This document shows, piece by piece, positions 53,565 to 64,000 of a DNA stretch of 64,000 bases (its first letter is position 1; each line of letters starts with the position of its first letter). A program made the translations under genes and the position numbers. A model generated the notes under the pieces. It did not search any database. It was not told the DNA's origin and worked only from the letters and a program-made list of their open reading frames with translations. Source of the stretch: Cavenderia fasciculata (Eukaryota > Evosea > Eumycetozoa > Acytosteliales > Cavenderiaceae); the NCBI RefSeq assembly GCF_000203815.1, contig NW_004457713.1, positions 387,358 through 451,357 on the forward strand, given 5' to 3'.

Positions 53565-54188
53565 TATTTCCAAATGTTTACTAAAACTCCATTTCAATTC
53601 AAATGGAGCGGAATGTGTGCATTCAAAATATAAATAAATTGGATCATAATGTTGTTTTTGGTTGATTGATTTTCTTTGAGTAGTCATTCCACCACCAAGT
53701 GTCTGTCTTTCCAAAACCAATACATTTCTATTGTCTGGATCAATCTTTGAATTGAAAATTGAAAAACTTTATAGAAAATATCGATGATTAAATATCTAAC
53801 ATTGGTTTCATCCAATCTCAATGCCTTGGTTGGGAAAGTTGATGGCGAACGGAGGTCACAAGTTAGATGAGTAGTATTATGTGGTAGCCATTGAGGTTTG
53901 GTTATTTTGACACGAGAGCTGATTGAAAAGATTGGAATACCTTTTGGACCCAGTTTAGAGTTTTGGTCCAAGACTAGGTATAGATTTTTTGTGACTTGGG
54001 GTATGTCGATCATCAAATCCCTAATCTCGATATGATAGTCTAAATCCTCCTTGCAGGAAAAAAACTTAAATTTCTCTAGTCTTGTCAAACTCTCTAGATC
54101 GATGAATAGATTTTCATTAACATAACATAATCTCTTCAATCTCTGTTATGATTTGTAATAGTAATAGATTAGATAACTTATCAACCAT
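53565..54188 (-). pseudogene. F-box-like/LRR array member O, internally deleted
   Basis: The start MVDKLSNLLLLQIITEIEE (ATG at 54188) is family-like, but the F-box region ends abruptly and joins a piece from the middle of the protein (NLFIDLESLTRLEKFKF). The C-terminal block follows (WLPHNTTHLTCDLR, RLDETNVRYLIID, FSIQRL), and a frame slip after FSIQRL leaves GGGMTTQRKSIN and a PFELKWSF end in another frame to about 53565. About 400 residues are missing. Clear relic. Confidence 0.8.
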
Positions 54189-54340
54189 TATGATCTTTTA
54201 AATAAATATATAATGGATCAATTGAAAGGAAGTAAAACTAATCACCCTTTGGACAAAAAAAAATTCATTTTAATTTAATTCTTTTTATAAATAAATTAAA
54301 AGGTATTGTTTATGATTTGTTTTCTTCAAAAATAATTTAT

Positions 54341-56302
54341 TTATTTAAAGGAGGTAAAACTCCATCTAAATTCAAATGGAGATAGAGACTTTGAATTATA
54401 ATATAAATAAATTGGGTAAAATTCTTTTTGTTGTAGAGTGTTGATTGATTTTCTTCTTTGAGTGATTATTCCACCTGCGAGTGTCTGTCTTTCTAATACC
54501 AATACATTTTTATTGTCTGAGTCCAATCTTTGAATTGAAAATTGTAATGTTGTGTTGACTTTGGAATAACGATTGGAAAAATTGAGAGATAAATATCTAA
54601 CAGTGGTGTGATTAATTACTTCATCTAATCTAAATGCAACAACCCAGTCTTTCTCAGAGTTCCTACGTAGGTCTCTTGGGATACCACAAGTTAGATGAGT
54701 AGTATTGACTGGTAACCATTGTTGTGATTGATCAGTGATGGTTATGGGTATCCTAGAACTAATTGAATAGATTGGAAGTTGAGGGTCATTTGGACCTGGT
54801 TTAGGGTTGGGTTCAAGTGATAGTGATAGATATTTGGTGATTGGTGGAATGTCAATTGTAGAGTAACCTTTAATATTAAAATTTAAAGTTTCAAGATGAG
54901 GTGGATAGTTATCGCTGTTGTTGTTGTTGTTGTGGTTGGAAGATGACGGGAATGCCAAATGTTTAAAACTTGAAACATTGATTTGAAGATGGAGACGCCT
55001 TAAATGTTGAGGAAGTGATAGTAATAATGAAGATTCGGTGACTGTCTGCTTTAGTTTGATAAGAGATTCTGGTAATGGTTTGACAGGTTCATAAAAGTTG
55101 CCAATGATTGATAGATGAGTGAGTGATGGTGGGAATACAACTTGTCCAAGTATATAATGATCTGTTTCATTATGAATTGTTAGCTTTTCAACACTTTTAG
55201 GGATGATGATAGTGGACGATATCATACTATAGCAATCATAAATAACTAGTTTCTTTAGAGATGGTGATGATGATAAACGTATCCTTTCATCAATCAATAA
55301 ACTATGATAGACATACAATTTCTCCAAAAATGGCATTTTAGATTGTGATGATATTTGTATGTAAGTGGACAATAGTATAAGCGTGTTGATTGATAGAGGT
55401 AAACTAATCTCTATATTATACTCTGCTGCACTTTCATTTTCTTTAAATTTGAATGACTTGAGGTTGTTTAGACTTGAGAGATCGATGAATTGTTGGTGTT
55501 CCACCTCATCTTGACTAAATTCACTACCATCCATGATTAACTTAAAGTGTACGAGGGATGTTAATGGAAGGAATGCATCTCGTGCAGGTATCCTTATCAT
55601 CCGAAGAGTGAGTGATGTAAGACTACTTGGAAAGATATCATACTCTAGATTAGTCTCTATAAAACTCTTAAAGGTCAACTCGGTCAGCGAAACCAATTGG
55701 TTGAGCTCCAAATCAGTAATGTCAAATCGTCGAGCGTATGTGTCATTGATACCAAGTACAAGTGACTTGAGAGATGAATGGTGACCTAACTGCATCCCAT
55801 GTGAACGAACTGATAGTCGTTGAAGATGTGGTAGCAGAGAGATGGAGGAAAGATCGACTTTATTAGAGTGGTGGTGTTGGTTGATGTATAGTGTCTCGAT
55901 TGATGGTATTTCGTAGATTGGTATGATTGATTTAGAGTCATAATAGTTAACCAATGCAATGTTACTTTTATTGACTCTGTTTTCTTCAGTGATGTAGTCT
56001 TGTATCCAATTGGGATAGTCATTGCTATCAGGCAGTAGTGTATGTTGATCTGCTACACTATTCACCAATATATCTTTAAAAGAGTTGAGGTTAAAGTGAT
56101 TGACTGTGGCTATAAACTGTTTTGATACATCTCTATTACGTGTATCTATAACTTTTATTCCTTTAAATCTAATCAATCTCTTTAAACTACTATTATGATA
56201 CAAATGTTTACAAGTCAACAACAAACATATTATATCTACATTATCTTCAATATCTGTGATGATTTGTAAGAGTAATAAATTAGATAACTTGAATATAGAC
56301 AT
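54341..56302 (-). CDS. F-box-like/LRR array member P, 653 aa
   Basis: Intact minus-strand member: MSIFKLSNLLLLQIITDIED start, YEIPSIETLYINQHHH, FPSSLTSLTLRMIRIPARDA, VFPPSLTHLSIIGN, WLPVNTTHLTCGI, FRLDEVINHTTVRYLSLN, FSIQRLDSDNKNVLVLERQ, TLAGGIITQRRK, PFEFRWSF. A short poly-N/D insert lies near residue 470. More alike to Q and R (all share an IEVIDT/FKGIKVIDT-type opening and a DLELNQ repeat) than to L-N, so P-R form a second subgroup. Confidence 0.85.
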   Translation of the reverse strand: MSIFKLSNLLLLQIITDIEDNVDIICLLLTCKHLYHNSSLKRLIRFKGIKVIDTRNRDVSKQFIATVNHFNLNSFKDILVNSVADQHTLLPDSNDYPNWIQDYITEENRVNKSNIALVNYYDSKSIIPIYEIPSIETLYINQHHHSNKVDLSSISLLPHLQRLSVRSHGMQLGHHSSLKSLVLGINDTYARRFDITDLELNQLVSLTELTFKSFIETNLEYDIFPSSLTSLTLRMIRIPARDAFLPLTSLVHFKLIMDGSEFSQDEVEHQQFIDLSSLNNLKSFKFKENESAAEYNIEISLPLSINTLILLSTYIQISSQSKMPFLEKLYVYHSLLIDERIRLSSSPSLKKLVIYDCYSMISSTIIIPKSVEKLTIHNETDHYILGQVVFPPSLTHLSIIGNFYEPVKPLPESLIKLKQTVTESSLLLSLPQHLRRLHLQINVSSFKHLAFPSSSNHNNNNNSDNYPPHLETLNFNIKGYSTIDIPPITKYLSLSLEPNPKPGPNDPQLPIYSISSRIPITITDQSQQWLPVNTTHLTCGIPRDLRRNSEKDWVVAFRLDEVINHTTVRYLSLNFSNRYSKVNTTLQFSIQRLDSDNKNVLVLERQTLAGGIITQRRKSINTLQQKEFYPIYLYYNSKSLSPFEFRWSFTSFK

Positions 56303-56458
56303 AATGAATATTTATAAATGACTCGAATTCGAATGATCATCGTGAATAAAAAAAAGAGTATTTGTTTTTTTTTAATTTTTTAATTTTTTTCTTTGTCTCA
56401 GGCAGAAATGAGATGACTCTTTTGATTCAAATGATTATGAATTCATGTGTACTTCCAG

Positions 56459-56801
56459 TTATAGCTCACCAAAACTCCATTTAAACTCAAATGGAGCGTA
56501 ATTGTCAGGAGATACATCAATATATAAATAAATTGGGTCATATTGTAGTTGATGGTTGTTGGTTGTTCTTCTTCTTTGTTGAGTGATTATTCCACCTGTC
56601 AATGTTTGTCCTTCCAATACCAACACATTGTTATTGTCAGAGTCCAATCTTTGAATTGAAAATTGTAATGTTATATTCTCTGTAGTGGCGATAGATAAAT
56701 ATCTAACATTGGTGTGATTGATTATTTCATCTAATCTAATTCTCTGCTTATGAAACTCATTACCTAGGTTTAAAGATAGATGAGTAGTATTGAGTGGCAG
56801 C

Positions 56802-56856
<55 letters not shown>

Positions 56857-58405
56857 CAATGATGGGTTTGGGTATTATAGTCGTGATTGAATAGACATTT
56901 TCATGGTTGGAATTTAAAGGTACTGTTAGATATTTGATGGTTGGTGGTATGTTGATTGTAAATTCTTCTTTGGTTTTAAATTCATCAATAAGGATGAGTG
57001 TTTCTAGAAGAGGTGGATAGTTGTTAAATGATGATATAAACTCTCGATCCTTTGAATCTTTGATATTCCAAACTAGTTTTTTTAACATAGGTGAGACTGA
57101 AGGAGATGTGTGACTGGCTGTCTGCTTGAGTTTGACGAGTGACTGGGGTAGTTGAATAGGTTCATTGCTACCATTCTCGATAGTTAGATGAGTGAGTGAT
57201 GGTGGGAGTACAACTTGACCAAGTATATTTCGATAAGTGTGTATATCGATTGTAAGCTTTTCAAGACTAGATGGGATGATATTGGTCGGAATAATATCAG
57301 TACATAGGTTAATCACTAGTTTCTTTATCGATGGTGATGACGACAAACTAATGAATCCTCCAACTAGTGTTCCTTGATCGACATGCAATTTCTCCAATAA
57401 AGGCAGTGTAGATTCTGATGATATTTGCATGTTATCATCCAATAGTGTCAGTTTCTTGATTGAAGGTGGTAAACTAACCTCGAGAATGTATTCTAGGTGG
57501 TTATCGAATTCTTTAAACTTGAATGTTGTGAGGTTCGATAGACTGTCAAGATCAATGAATATTTGGTCTTCCACTTCATCATCTTCAAATTCACTGCTAT
57601 CCAAGAGGATCTTGAGTTTTGCCAATGACTTTAATGAAAGGAATGTATCTCTTGGTGGTATATCCAGTAGTTTAAGAGAGAGTGATGTCAGACTACTAGG
57701 AAAGAGACCAGACTCTAGATTAATCACCATAAAACTCTTCAACTTCAATTCTGTGAGCGATATGAATGATTGGTTGAGCTCCAAGTCACTTAAATCATAT
57801 GCTGAATCGATATCTAATATGAGTGACTTTAGTGATTGGTGTTGACCAGTTTTAAACTCTGGTGCATTCACTGATAGTCGTTGAAGATTGGGTAAACTAG
57901 AGATAGAGCTTAAATCTATCTCTTCTTGAGACTCGTTGATGAGTAGTGTCTCGATTGATGGTATCTTGTAGGCAGACTCTATAACGGATTCATTTTCAGA
58001 GTCATCAACCAAAGCAGTTGTAATGTTACTTTTATCTACTCTGTTATCTGTTAAAGTGATGTAGTCTCTTATCCAATCGGGATACTCTATTTGTTTATTG
58101 TGGTTGTAGTTGTTTTCGAATTTGTTGGGAACTAAAACATGTTGATCTGCTACACTATTCACAAATATATCTTTAAAAGAGTTGAGGTTGAATCTAGTCA
58201 CTGTTACTATAAACTGTAATGGTACCTCTATCTTTTTTGTATCTATAACTTCTATTCCTTTAAACTGAATCAATCTCTTTAAACTACTATTATGGTACAA
58301 CTTTTTACAAGTTAACAACAAACATATTATATCTACATTCTCTTCAATCTCTGTTATGATTTGTATAAGTAATAGATTCGATAAAGATGATAGACTATTA
58401 ATCAT
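56459..58405 (-). CDS. F-box-like/LRR array member Q, 648 aa, long poly-Q
   Basis: Start MINSLSSLSNLLLIQIITEI. Intact family layout with LSLKLLDIPPRDTFLSL, VLPPSLTHLTIENG and WLPLNTTHLSLNLG. A run of about 20 glutamines (TTG/CAA repeat at about 56803-56856) sits just before WLPLN, where the paralogues have 2-6 Q. Poly-Q length is probably variable between strains. C-terminus RIRLDEIINHTNVRYLSIAT, FSIQRLDSDNNNVLVLEGQ and PFEFKWSF. Confidence 0.85.
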
Positions 58406-58510
58406 AATTATTTAATGAATTGAATGATACTTTTTTTTCTAGCTTGATCAAAGTTTGTTCTTTTTTTTTCTTTTTTTTTTAAATGTTTTTTGGATTATTT
58501 ATTTATATAT

Positions 58511-60457
58511 TTAGAGATCGTTTTCTTGATGATCTCTAAACATCCAATTAAATTTAAATGTCAAATCTGAAGAAAAATATAAATAAATTATATCATATTG
58601 TTGTTGTTGATTGTTGATTGATTTTCTTTGAGTGATTATTCCCCCTGTAAGTGACTGTCTTTCCAATACCAATACATTGCTACTTTCTGCATCCAATCTT
58701 TGAATTGAAAATTGTAATAAAAATGTGGTCTTGTGAATAGTGATTGATAAATATCTAACATTGGTATGATTGATTATTTCATCTAATCTAAATGCAACAA
58801 CCATACTGTCGTCATCAAGTTTTTTCAGACATAGGTCCAAAGTTAGATGAGTTGTATTGGATGGTAACCATTGTTGTTGGTCAGCGATGATTGTTTTTTG
58901 TATCTTGGATGTGATTGAATAGATTGGAAGTTGAACGTTTTTCTTCAGATTTAGTTCAAGGTTGTGGTTAGGTAATATCAATAATGAAAGATACTTGGTG
59001 ATTGGTGGTACACTAAATTTGAAGTCACCTTGTATATCAATAAGGTTGAGTGTTTCAAGATGAGGTGGATAGTTGCTGGAGGTTGATGGGAATACCAAAT
59101 TGGGATCATTAAAATACAAGGTAAGTTTTTTTAATTGTTGAGGAAGAGTGACTGGAGATTGGCTGTTGACCGTTTGCTTTAGTTTGATGAGTGATTCTGA
59201 TAACGGTTGGACAGATTCACAGTCTTCTCCCAAGATGCTTAAATGAGTGAGATTTGGTGGGAATACAATTTGCCCAAGAATATCTTTATCTTGAGTTTCT
59301 TTATAGATTTTAAGCTTTTCAATAGTTGTTGGGATGAGATTGGCTGTAATGGTTTCAACGCAATAGTCAATAACCAGTTTCTTTAGCAATGGTGATGATG
59401 ATAGACTGATATTATCATCAATCAATAGGTTCTGATACGCATATAATTTCTCCAACATTGGCAACACACTCTCTGATGAGATTTTTATGAATGAGGACCG
59501 AAGAGTTAGGATCTTGATTGAAAGAGGTAGACTAATCTTGACAATGTAGCCTAATGTTAAACTTTCTCTTTCTTCAAACTTGAATGTCTCTAGGGATGTT
59601 AGACCATCTAGATTGATGAATAGTCCGTCCTCATCTTCTTGAAAATTTTCAATGTAGATGTTAAAGTTTACAAGCGACGTCAATGAAATGAATGTGTCAT
59701 GTTCAGGTATAAAGGATAGTCTAAGAGTGAGTGATGACAGACTACTTGGTAAGAGGTGCAGATTGAGAGAGTCGTTATTCAAAAACATCTTAAAGGTGAG
59801 CTCTTTCAGCGATACAAACTTGTCAATCTCATAGCTGAGTTGATCCAATCCATCTCTTTCATCTTGTTGTACGTCAATCACAAGTGTCTTTAGTGATGAG
59901 TGGTGATCCATATCCACTCTCCATCCACAAACTTCAAGTCGTTGAAGATTAGGCAACCGTGATAAATCTTGAGAGCCCAGATACATTGTTCTTAACTCTG
60001 AGTAGTTGATGAATAATGTCTCGATTGATGATATCTCGTAGAGTGATTCTATCGATTTAGAGGTATTATCGTCATAATACACCAAAGCAGTTGTAATGTT
60101 ACTTTTATCGACTATGTTTATTGCACCGATGTGATCATGTATCCATTTTGGATAGTCGTTGTAACAACGTTGGTCAAACAGTGCAATATGTTGATATGAT
60201 ATACTATTATCCAATATATCTTTAAATGAGTTGAGGTTGAATCGGCTGACTGTTGCTATAAACTGCAGTAATATCCCTGTTTTATCTGTATCTATCACTT
60301 CTATTCCTTTAAATCTAATCAATCTCTTTAAACTACTATTTTTACTACTGTACAACTTTTTACAAGTTAACAATAAACATATTATATCTACATTATCTTC
60401 TATCTCTGATATAATATGTAATAGTAATAAATTAGACAAAGATAATAGACAAGTCAT
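58511..60457 (-). CDS. F-box-like/LRR array member R, 648 aa
   Basis: Start MTCLLSLSNLLLLHIISEIE, F-box-like helix DNVDIICLLLTCKKLYSSKN. LRR blocks LPSSLSSLTLRLSFIPEHDT, SLPLSIKILTLRSSF, VFPPNLTHLSILGEDCE and the C-terminal block WLPSNTTHLTLDLC, FRLDEIINHTNVRYLSITI are present. It ends slightly past the family end (MFRDHQENDL). Its start faces the start of broken member S across about 150 bp. Confidence 0.85.
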   Translation of the reverse strand: MTCLLSLSNLLLLHIISEIEDNVDIICLLLTCKKLYSSKNSSLKRLIRFKGIEVIDTDKTGILLQFIATVSRFNLNSFKDILDNSISYQHIALFDQRCYNDYPKWIHDHIGAINIVDKSNITTALVYYDDNTSKSIESLYEISSIETLFINYSELRTMYLGSQDLSRLPNLQRLEVCGWRVDMDHHSSLKTLVIDVQQDERDGLDQLSYEIDKFVSLKELTFKMFLNNDSLNLHLLPSSLSSLTLRLSFIPEHDTFISLTSLVNFNIYIENFQEDEDGLFINLDGLTSLETFKFEERESLTLGYIVKISLPLSIKILTLRSSFIKISSESVLPMLEKLYAYQNLLIDDNISLSSSPLLKKLVIDYCVETITANLIPTTIEKLKIYKETQDKDILGQIVFPPNLTHLSILGEDCESVQPLSESLIKLKQTVNSQSPVTLPQQLKKLTLYFNDPNLVFPSTSSNYPPHLETLNLIDIQGDFKFSVPPITKYLSLLILPNHNLELNLKKNVQLPIYSITSKIQKTIIADQQQWLPSNTTHLTLDLCLKKLDDDSMVVAFRLDEIINHTNVRYLSITIHKTTFLLQFSIQRLDAESSNVLVLERQSLTGGIITQRKSINNQQQQYDIIYLYFSSDLTFKFNWMFRDHQENDL

Positions 60458-60610
60458 AATATTGAATTAAAGAGAAATGAAAGTGCAACTCAGAGGTGAA
60501 GTTGATAAAAACAACGTTTGTTTTTTTTATTTTTATTTTATTTTTTTCAAAGTGACATTTTACTCTCATCTTCATCTCTCTTCCCTTTTATTATTTTTAA
60601 TCATCAAATA

Positions 60611-62323
60611 ATGTCTATATTATCTTTATCTAATTTATTATTATTACATATCATTACTACTTTAGATGATAATGGAGATACAGGATGTTTATTGTTAACA
60701 TATTTAATAATAGTGGTTTACAGAAATCGATTAGATTCAAAGGAGTAGAAAGAAAAGGGATTCGACCTATTGATTTTGAAAAGAATGATTTATCACTCCT
60801 TTCGAGAGATCTTGGTCAATAGTTTAGTACAAAATTTGGTCTCTACCGCAAAGAACAATAACCTTACAGCAGTAGTGGTGTGTGATTACCGACCACAATC
60901 AATTCGATCATTCTTAAAGATACCATCAATCGAGACTCTCATCATCAATGACCAACGAGAAGAAAGAGATCCAAAAGTTCCATACCTATTCAGACCACCA
61001 ATAGATCAATCAGTAGTCCCTCTTGGCTCCATTTCAAGCTTGCCAAAACTCCAGAGGCTCTTTGTTCGTTCATACGATTTGGATCGTTGACCGAGCTTAG
61101 TGTGAAGAGTCGTTTATTATCAATCTCCAATCTCAACCTCTTACCAAGTACTCTGACGTCACTCTGAAACCTCTTGTAATTCCTCCAAGAAATGAATTCC
61201 AATCTTTAAAGTCACTCGTAACCTCAATATCGAGTTGGATTTTAAAACCAAGGTCAAAGTCCAACCAATCATCGATCTTTCAAGTTTACCTAAACTAGAG
61301 ACTCTAAAGTTGGATGGAGATGATTCGGAACATCATATCAAGTACACCGTCAATCAAGGCCCCCCCAAATGTGTACAATTCCTTTCGCAATCTACTCTCC
61401 CATTATTGGAACAACTAAAAGTAAACCAAAGTATATTGATTAAAGGAGGAATCAATTTATCACCATTGCTCAAGAAACTCTTTATTGACCTTTGTTCTCG
61501 ATTGATGCCAGTCAATTTCATCATCCCATCAAGTGTTTCAAAGTTTACAATCTATAAAGAAACTGAAAAAGATATTCTTGGAGAGGTTGTATTCCCACGA
61601 TCACTCACTTGTCTATCTATCTATCAAGGGTGATTACAGCGAGACTATCGATCTAAGTAGACTACCAGAATCCATCGTTCAACTCAAACTAAACATCAAA
61701 GAACCTATCTTTCCATCACTTCCTCAACAATTGAAACAATTCACTTGGAGATCAAAGCCTCATATGGAAGATAATCCACTTTTGGTGTTTCCAGCCATTG
61801 AAAACTATCCACCTCTACTTGAAACACTCAACCTATCACAAACTCATAGAGACTTTACAGTGGCCCATATACCATCAATCACCAAATATCTATCATTGGC
61901 CTTACTACCTGTCCCCTCTGTTCCAAAGCGTGTTCCAACTTATTCAATTGGTAGAATGTTTGACAAATCCATCATTTCTCAACAAAAATGGTTACCAATC
62001 AATACAACTCATCTAACTTGTCGGTTATGGAACACATTCTGTGGACCAGAGAGCATTTAAAATAGATGAAGTAATCAATCACACCAATGTACGATATTTA
62101 TCATTCTATGTTGACGATTTGACCTTTCTTTTTCAATTCAAAGATTGGAAAATGATAATAGCAAGGTATTGGTATTGGAAAAACAATCACTTACTGGTGG
62201 AATTATCACTCAACGTAAAACAGTCGATCCAGATCAATTTATTTAAATTTTAATGTTACCCAAGCCTCACCATTTGAATATAAATTGAAATTTGTTGAAT
62301 GTGATATAGATCCAACATACTAA
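60611..62323 (+). pseudogene. F-box-like/LRR array member S, multiply frame-broken
   Basis: ATG at 60611 gives MSILSLSNLLLLHIITTLDD, but the frame breaks right after LLLTY. Family pieces then follow in changing frames: IPSIETLIINDQREERDP, LPKLQRLFVRSYDLD, IDLSSLPKLETLKLDGDDSEH, SPLLKKLFIDLC, LPESIVQLKLNIKEP, FPAIENYPPLLETLNLS, WLPINTTHLTCRLWN, KIDEVINHTNVRYLSF. At least five slips and several short deletions. It is closest to the L-N subgroup (SYDLD, NDQREERDP). Confidence 0.85.
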
Positions 62324-62435
62324 AGATTATGAATCAATATAGAATATTATAATTATTTCTAAATAATAAAACAACTCAAATCAATGAATAAAAAGATATA
62401 TTTATTTTATTAGAAAGAGTTAAGAAAGACTAATT

Positions 62436-64000
62436 TTAAACATTAAAACTCCAATGAAATTTAGAAGATCGTCCATCCAAATATAAATAAATCGGATCAT
62501 ATTTTTCTTGATTGGTGATAGATTTTCTTTGAGTGATTATTCCACCTAAAAGCATTTGTCTTTCCAATACCAATACATTCTTATTGTCAGAGTCTAATCT
62601 TTTAATTGAAAATTGTAATTTTGAATAGTTGTACAATATTGACAAATATGAAACATTGGTGTGGTTGATTACTTGATCCAATCTAAATGCCATTTTTTTG
62701 TTAGAGGGTATTTTCCTACGAAGATACAAAGTTAAATGTGTAGTATTGTGTGGAAGCAGCCATAGTTTTTTTTGTTGTGTTTGTTGTTGGTCAGTGATGG
62801 GTTCGGATAGACAAGAGATGATTGAATAGATTCGATTTTGTGAGTGGGGGTACAAGGGTATTGATAGATATTTGGTGATCGATGGCACTTTAATAGTCAA
62901 ATCACCTTGATCCAGGTCGATTCTTTCAAGGTGAGGTGGATAATTGTCAATGGTGGATGGAAACACAAACTTGTTGGTAGCTTTGATTTTAATAACCAGT
63001 TTTTCTAAATGTTGTGGAAGTGACACTGGAGATTCATTGATAGTCTGTTTTAGTTTGACGAGTGACTCTGGTAACGGTTGGACAGACTCGCAGTTGATTC
63101 CATTGATTGATAGATGAGTAAGTGCTGGTGGCAATACAACTTGTCCAAATATTTGTTGATCACCAACCTTTTTGATTGTCAGCTTTTCAACAGACGACGG
63201 GATGATGATAGCAGCTGGAATGATTTGGTTGCATTTAGAAATAGAAAGTTTCTTGATCGATGGGGACGACATTAGATTGAATTTACCATTGATCAATAGA
63301 CACTGATTCACATACAATCTCTCCAACATTGGCGTGGAACATTGTGATGGTATTTGTAAGTAATCAGCCAAGAGATGAAGGATCTTGAGTGAAGGAGGTA
63401 GACGAATCTCGATAAAGTCTATTCTTTGTATTTGGTATTCGATAAACTTGAATGTCTTGAGGTTTGGTAGATTGTAGAGATCGATAAATTGTTGTTGTTG
63501 TTGTTGTTCACCAACATCCTCATTTTCCATGTTGATCTCGAGTTTTACTAGACACTTTAATGAATTGAATGTGTCTCTTGGAGGTATCTCTATTAGTGTA
63601 ATAGTGAGTGATGTAAGACTATTCGGAAAGAGACCAGATCCCAGATTGGTAACCTTGTGATGAAAGGTCAACTCTGTCAACGATACTAATTGATTGAGTT
63701 GCATTGATCCAAGATCGGATATGCTTAGGGTTTTTAGCGTCAGAGACTTTAGTGATGTGTGAGGACCTATATTTATATTTTGACAATACACAAATAGGTG
63801 TTTTATATTGGGTAACAAAGATGTGATGGAGCCAAGATCTATTGTTTTACGGGTGTCAAAGAATAGTGTCTCGATTGATGGTATCTTGCACAATATTGAA
63901 TGCGACGAGAGGTAATTACAAACAAATGCTGTTTTAATGTTACTTTTATCGACCATGTTCTCTTCGTAGATGTGATCTTGTATCCATTTGGGATAGTCAT
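62436..64000 (-). CDS. F-box-like/LRR array member T, 5' end beyond window
   Basis: The open frame runs from the stop at 62436 to the window edge. The visible N-terminal part reads DYPKWIQDHIYEENMVDKSN, which in members P-R lies about 110 residues from the start, so the F-box-like region is outside. Present are IPSIETLFFDTRKTIDLGSI, FPNSLTSLTITLIEIPPRDT, VLPPALTHLSINGINCESV, LLPHNTTHLTLYL, FRLDQVINHTNVSYLSI and FSIKRLDSDNKNVLVLERQ. Belongs to the P-R subgroup. The visible part is intact. Confidence 0.85.
   Translation of the reverse strand, partial: DYPKWIQDHIYEENMVDKSNIKTAFVCNYLSSHSILCKIPSIETLFFDTRKTIDLGSITSLLPNIKHLFVYCQNINIGPHTSLKSLTLKTLSISDLGSMQLNQLVSLTELTFHHKVTNLGSGLFPNSLTSLTITLIEIPPRDTFNSLKCLVKLEINMENEDVGEQQQQQQFIDLYNLPNLKTFKFIEYQIQRIDFIEIRLPPSLKILHLLADYLQIPSQCSTPMLERLYVNQCLLINGKFNLMSSPSIKKLSISKCNQIIPAAIIIPSSVEKLTIKKVGDQQIFGQVVLPPALTHLSINGINCESVQPLPESLVKLKQTINESPVSLPQHLEKLVIKIKATNKFVFPSTIDNYPPHLERIDLDQGDLTIKVPSITKYLSIPLYPHSQNRIYSIISCLSEPITDQQQTQQKKLWLLPHNTTHLTLYLRRKIPSNKKMAFRLDQVINHTNVSYLSILYNYSKLQFSIKRLDSDNKNVLVLERQMLLGGIITQRKSITNQEKYDPIYLYLDGRSSKFHWSFNV

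Noticed and set aside
1-64000. tRNA genes
   Set aside because: Scanned by eye for B-box-like GGTTCGAATCC with an A-box and acceptor stem; none found. A computed scan would be more reliable.
1-64000. CRISPR arrays, long terminal repeats, reverse transcriptase or tyrosine recombinase motifs
   Set aside because: No regularly spaced repeats of the CRISPR type and no retroelement or virus-like protein motifs recognised.

Overview
The window looks like a chromosomal segment of a dictyostelid social amoeba. The evidence is AT-rich DNA with runs of A/T, (GATA)n and CAA/AAT repeats, short GT-AG introns (mostly 43-150 nt), poly-N, poly-Q and poly-E tracts in proteins, a single dictyostelid-type histone H3 gene, and large tandem families of F-box-like/leucine-rich-repeat and ankyrin-like proteins. 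Base composition seems less extreme than D. discoideum, which fits a lineage such as Cavenderia or Heterostelium. This species guess is inference only.

Layout. (1) About 0-2.4 kb: one F-box-like gene with an N/D-rich tail and two small hypothetical genes. (2) About 2.4-43.6 kb: nine copies, all on the minus strand, of one ~870-980 aa ankyrin-like family. The family has a constant structure: a 14-31 codon first exon, a short intron, then one long exon beginning at (I-K)-G-C-D-D. Copies at 8.5-11.3, 14.4-17.1 and 40.6-43.6 kb look intact. The copy at 36.8-39.6 kb is intact apart from its first-exon splice donor. The copies at 3.6-6.5 and 32.9-35.7 kb carry frameshifts, and those at 2.4-3.5, 6.9-8.4 and 29.3-30.8 kb are decayed. 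(3) Set into this array are a four-exon secreted EGF-domain surface protein (12.2-14.1 kb), a gene-poor stretch with coding-like scraps (17.1-20.3 kb), a ten-exon Fanzor gene on the plus strand (21.2-29.0 kb), a divergent LRR gene (31.1-32.8 kb) and a small C2HC-type gene (39.8-40.4 kb). (4) 44.9-45.3 kb: histone H3. (5) 45.6-64 kb: ten F-box-like/LRR paralogues arranged four forward, four reverse, one forward, one reverse; two are broken and the last runs off the window.

The most unusual item is the Fanzor gene. Ten exons joined by GT-AG introns with matching phases give a 2,015-codon frame ending in a RuvC nuclease core (D1521, E1690, D1975) with the rearranged RuvC-II glutamate typical of Fanzor and some TnpB proteins. 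It has a split zinc ribbon with 264 residues between its halves and about 1,500 extra N-terminal residues. Fanzors are eukaryotic relatives of the RNA-guided transposon nuclease TnpB. No transposase lies beside it, and I found no convincing element ends.

A second theme is the repeated occurrence of short, nearly perfect inverted duplications (17-34 bp arms, loops of about 33-163 nt) near gene ends. In at least two, both strands encode the same short peptide, which suggests template-switch duplication. No tRNA, rRNA, CRISPR array or retroelement was recognised.
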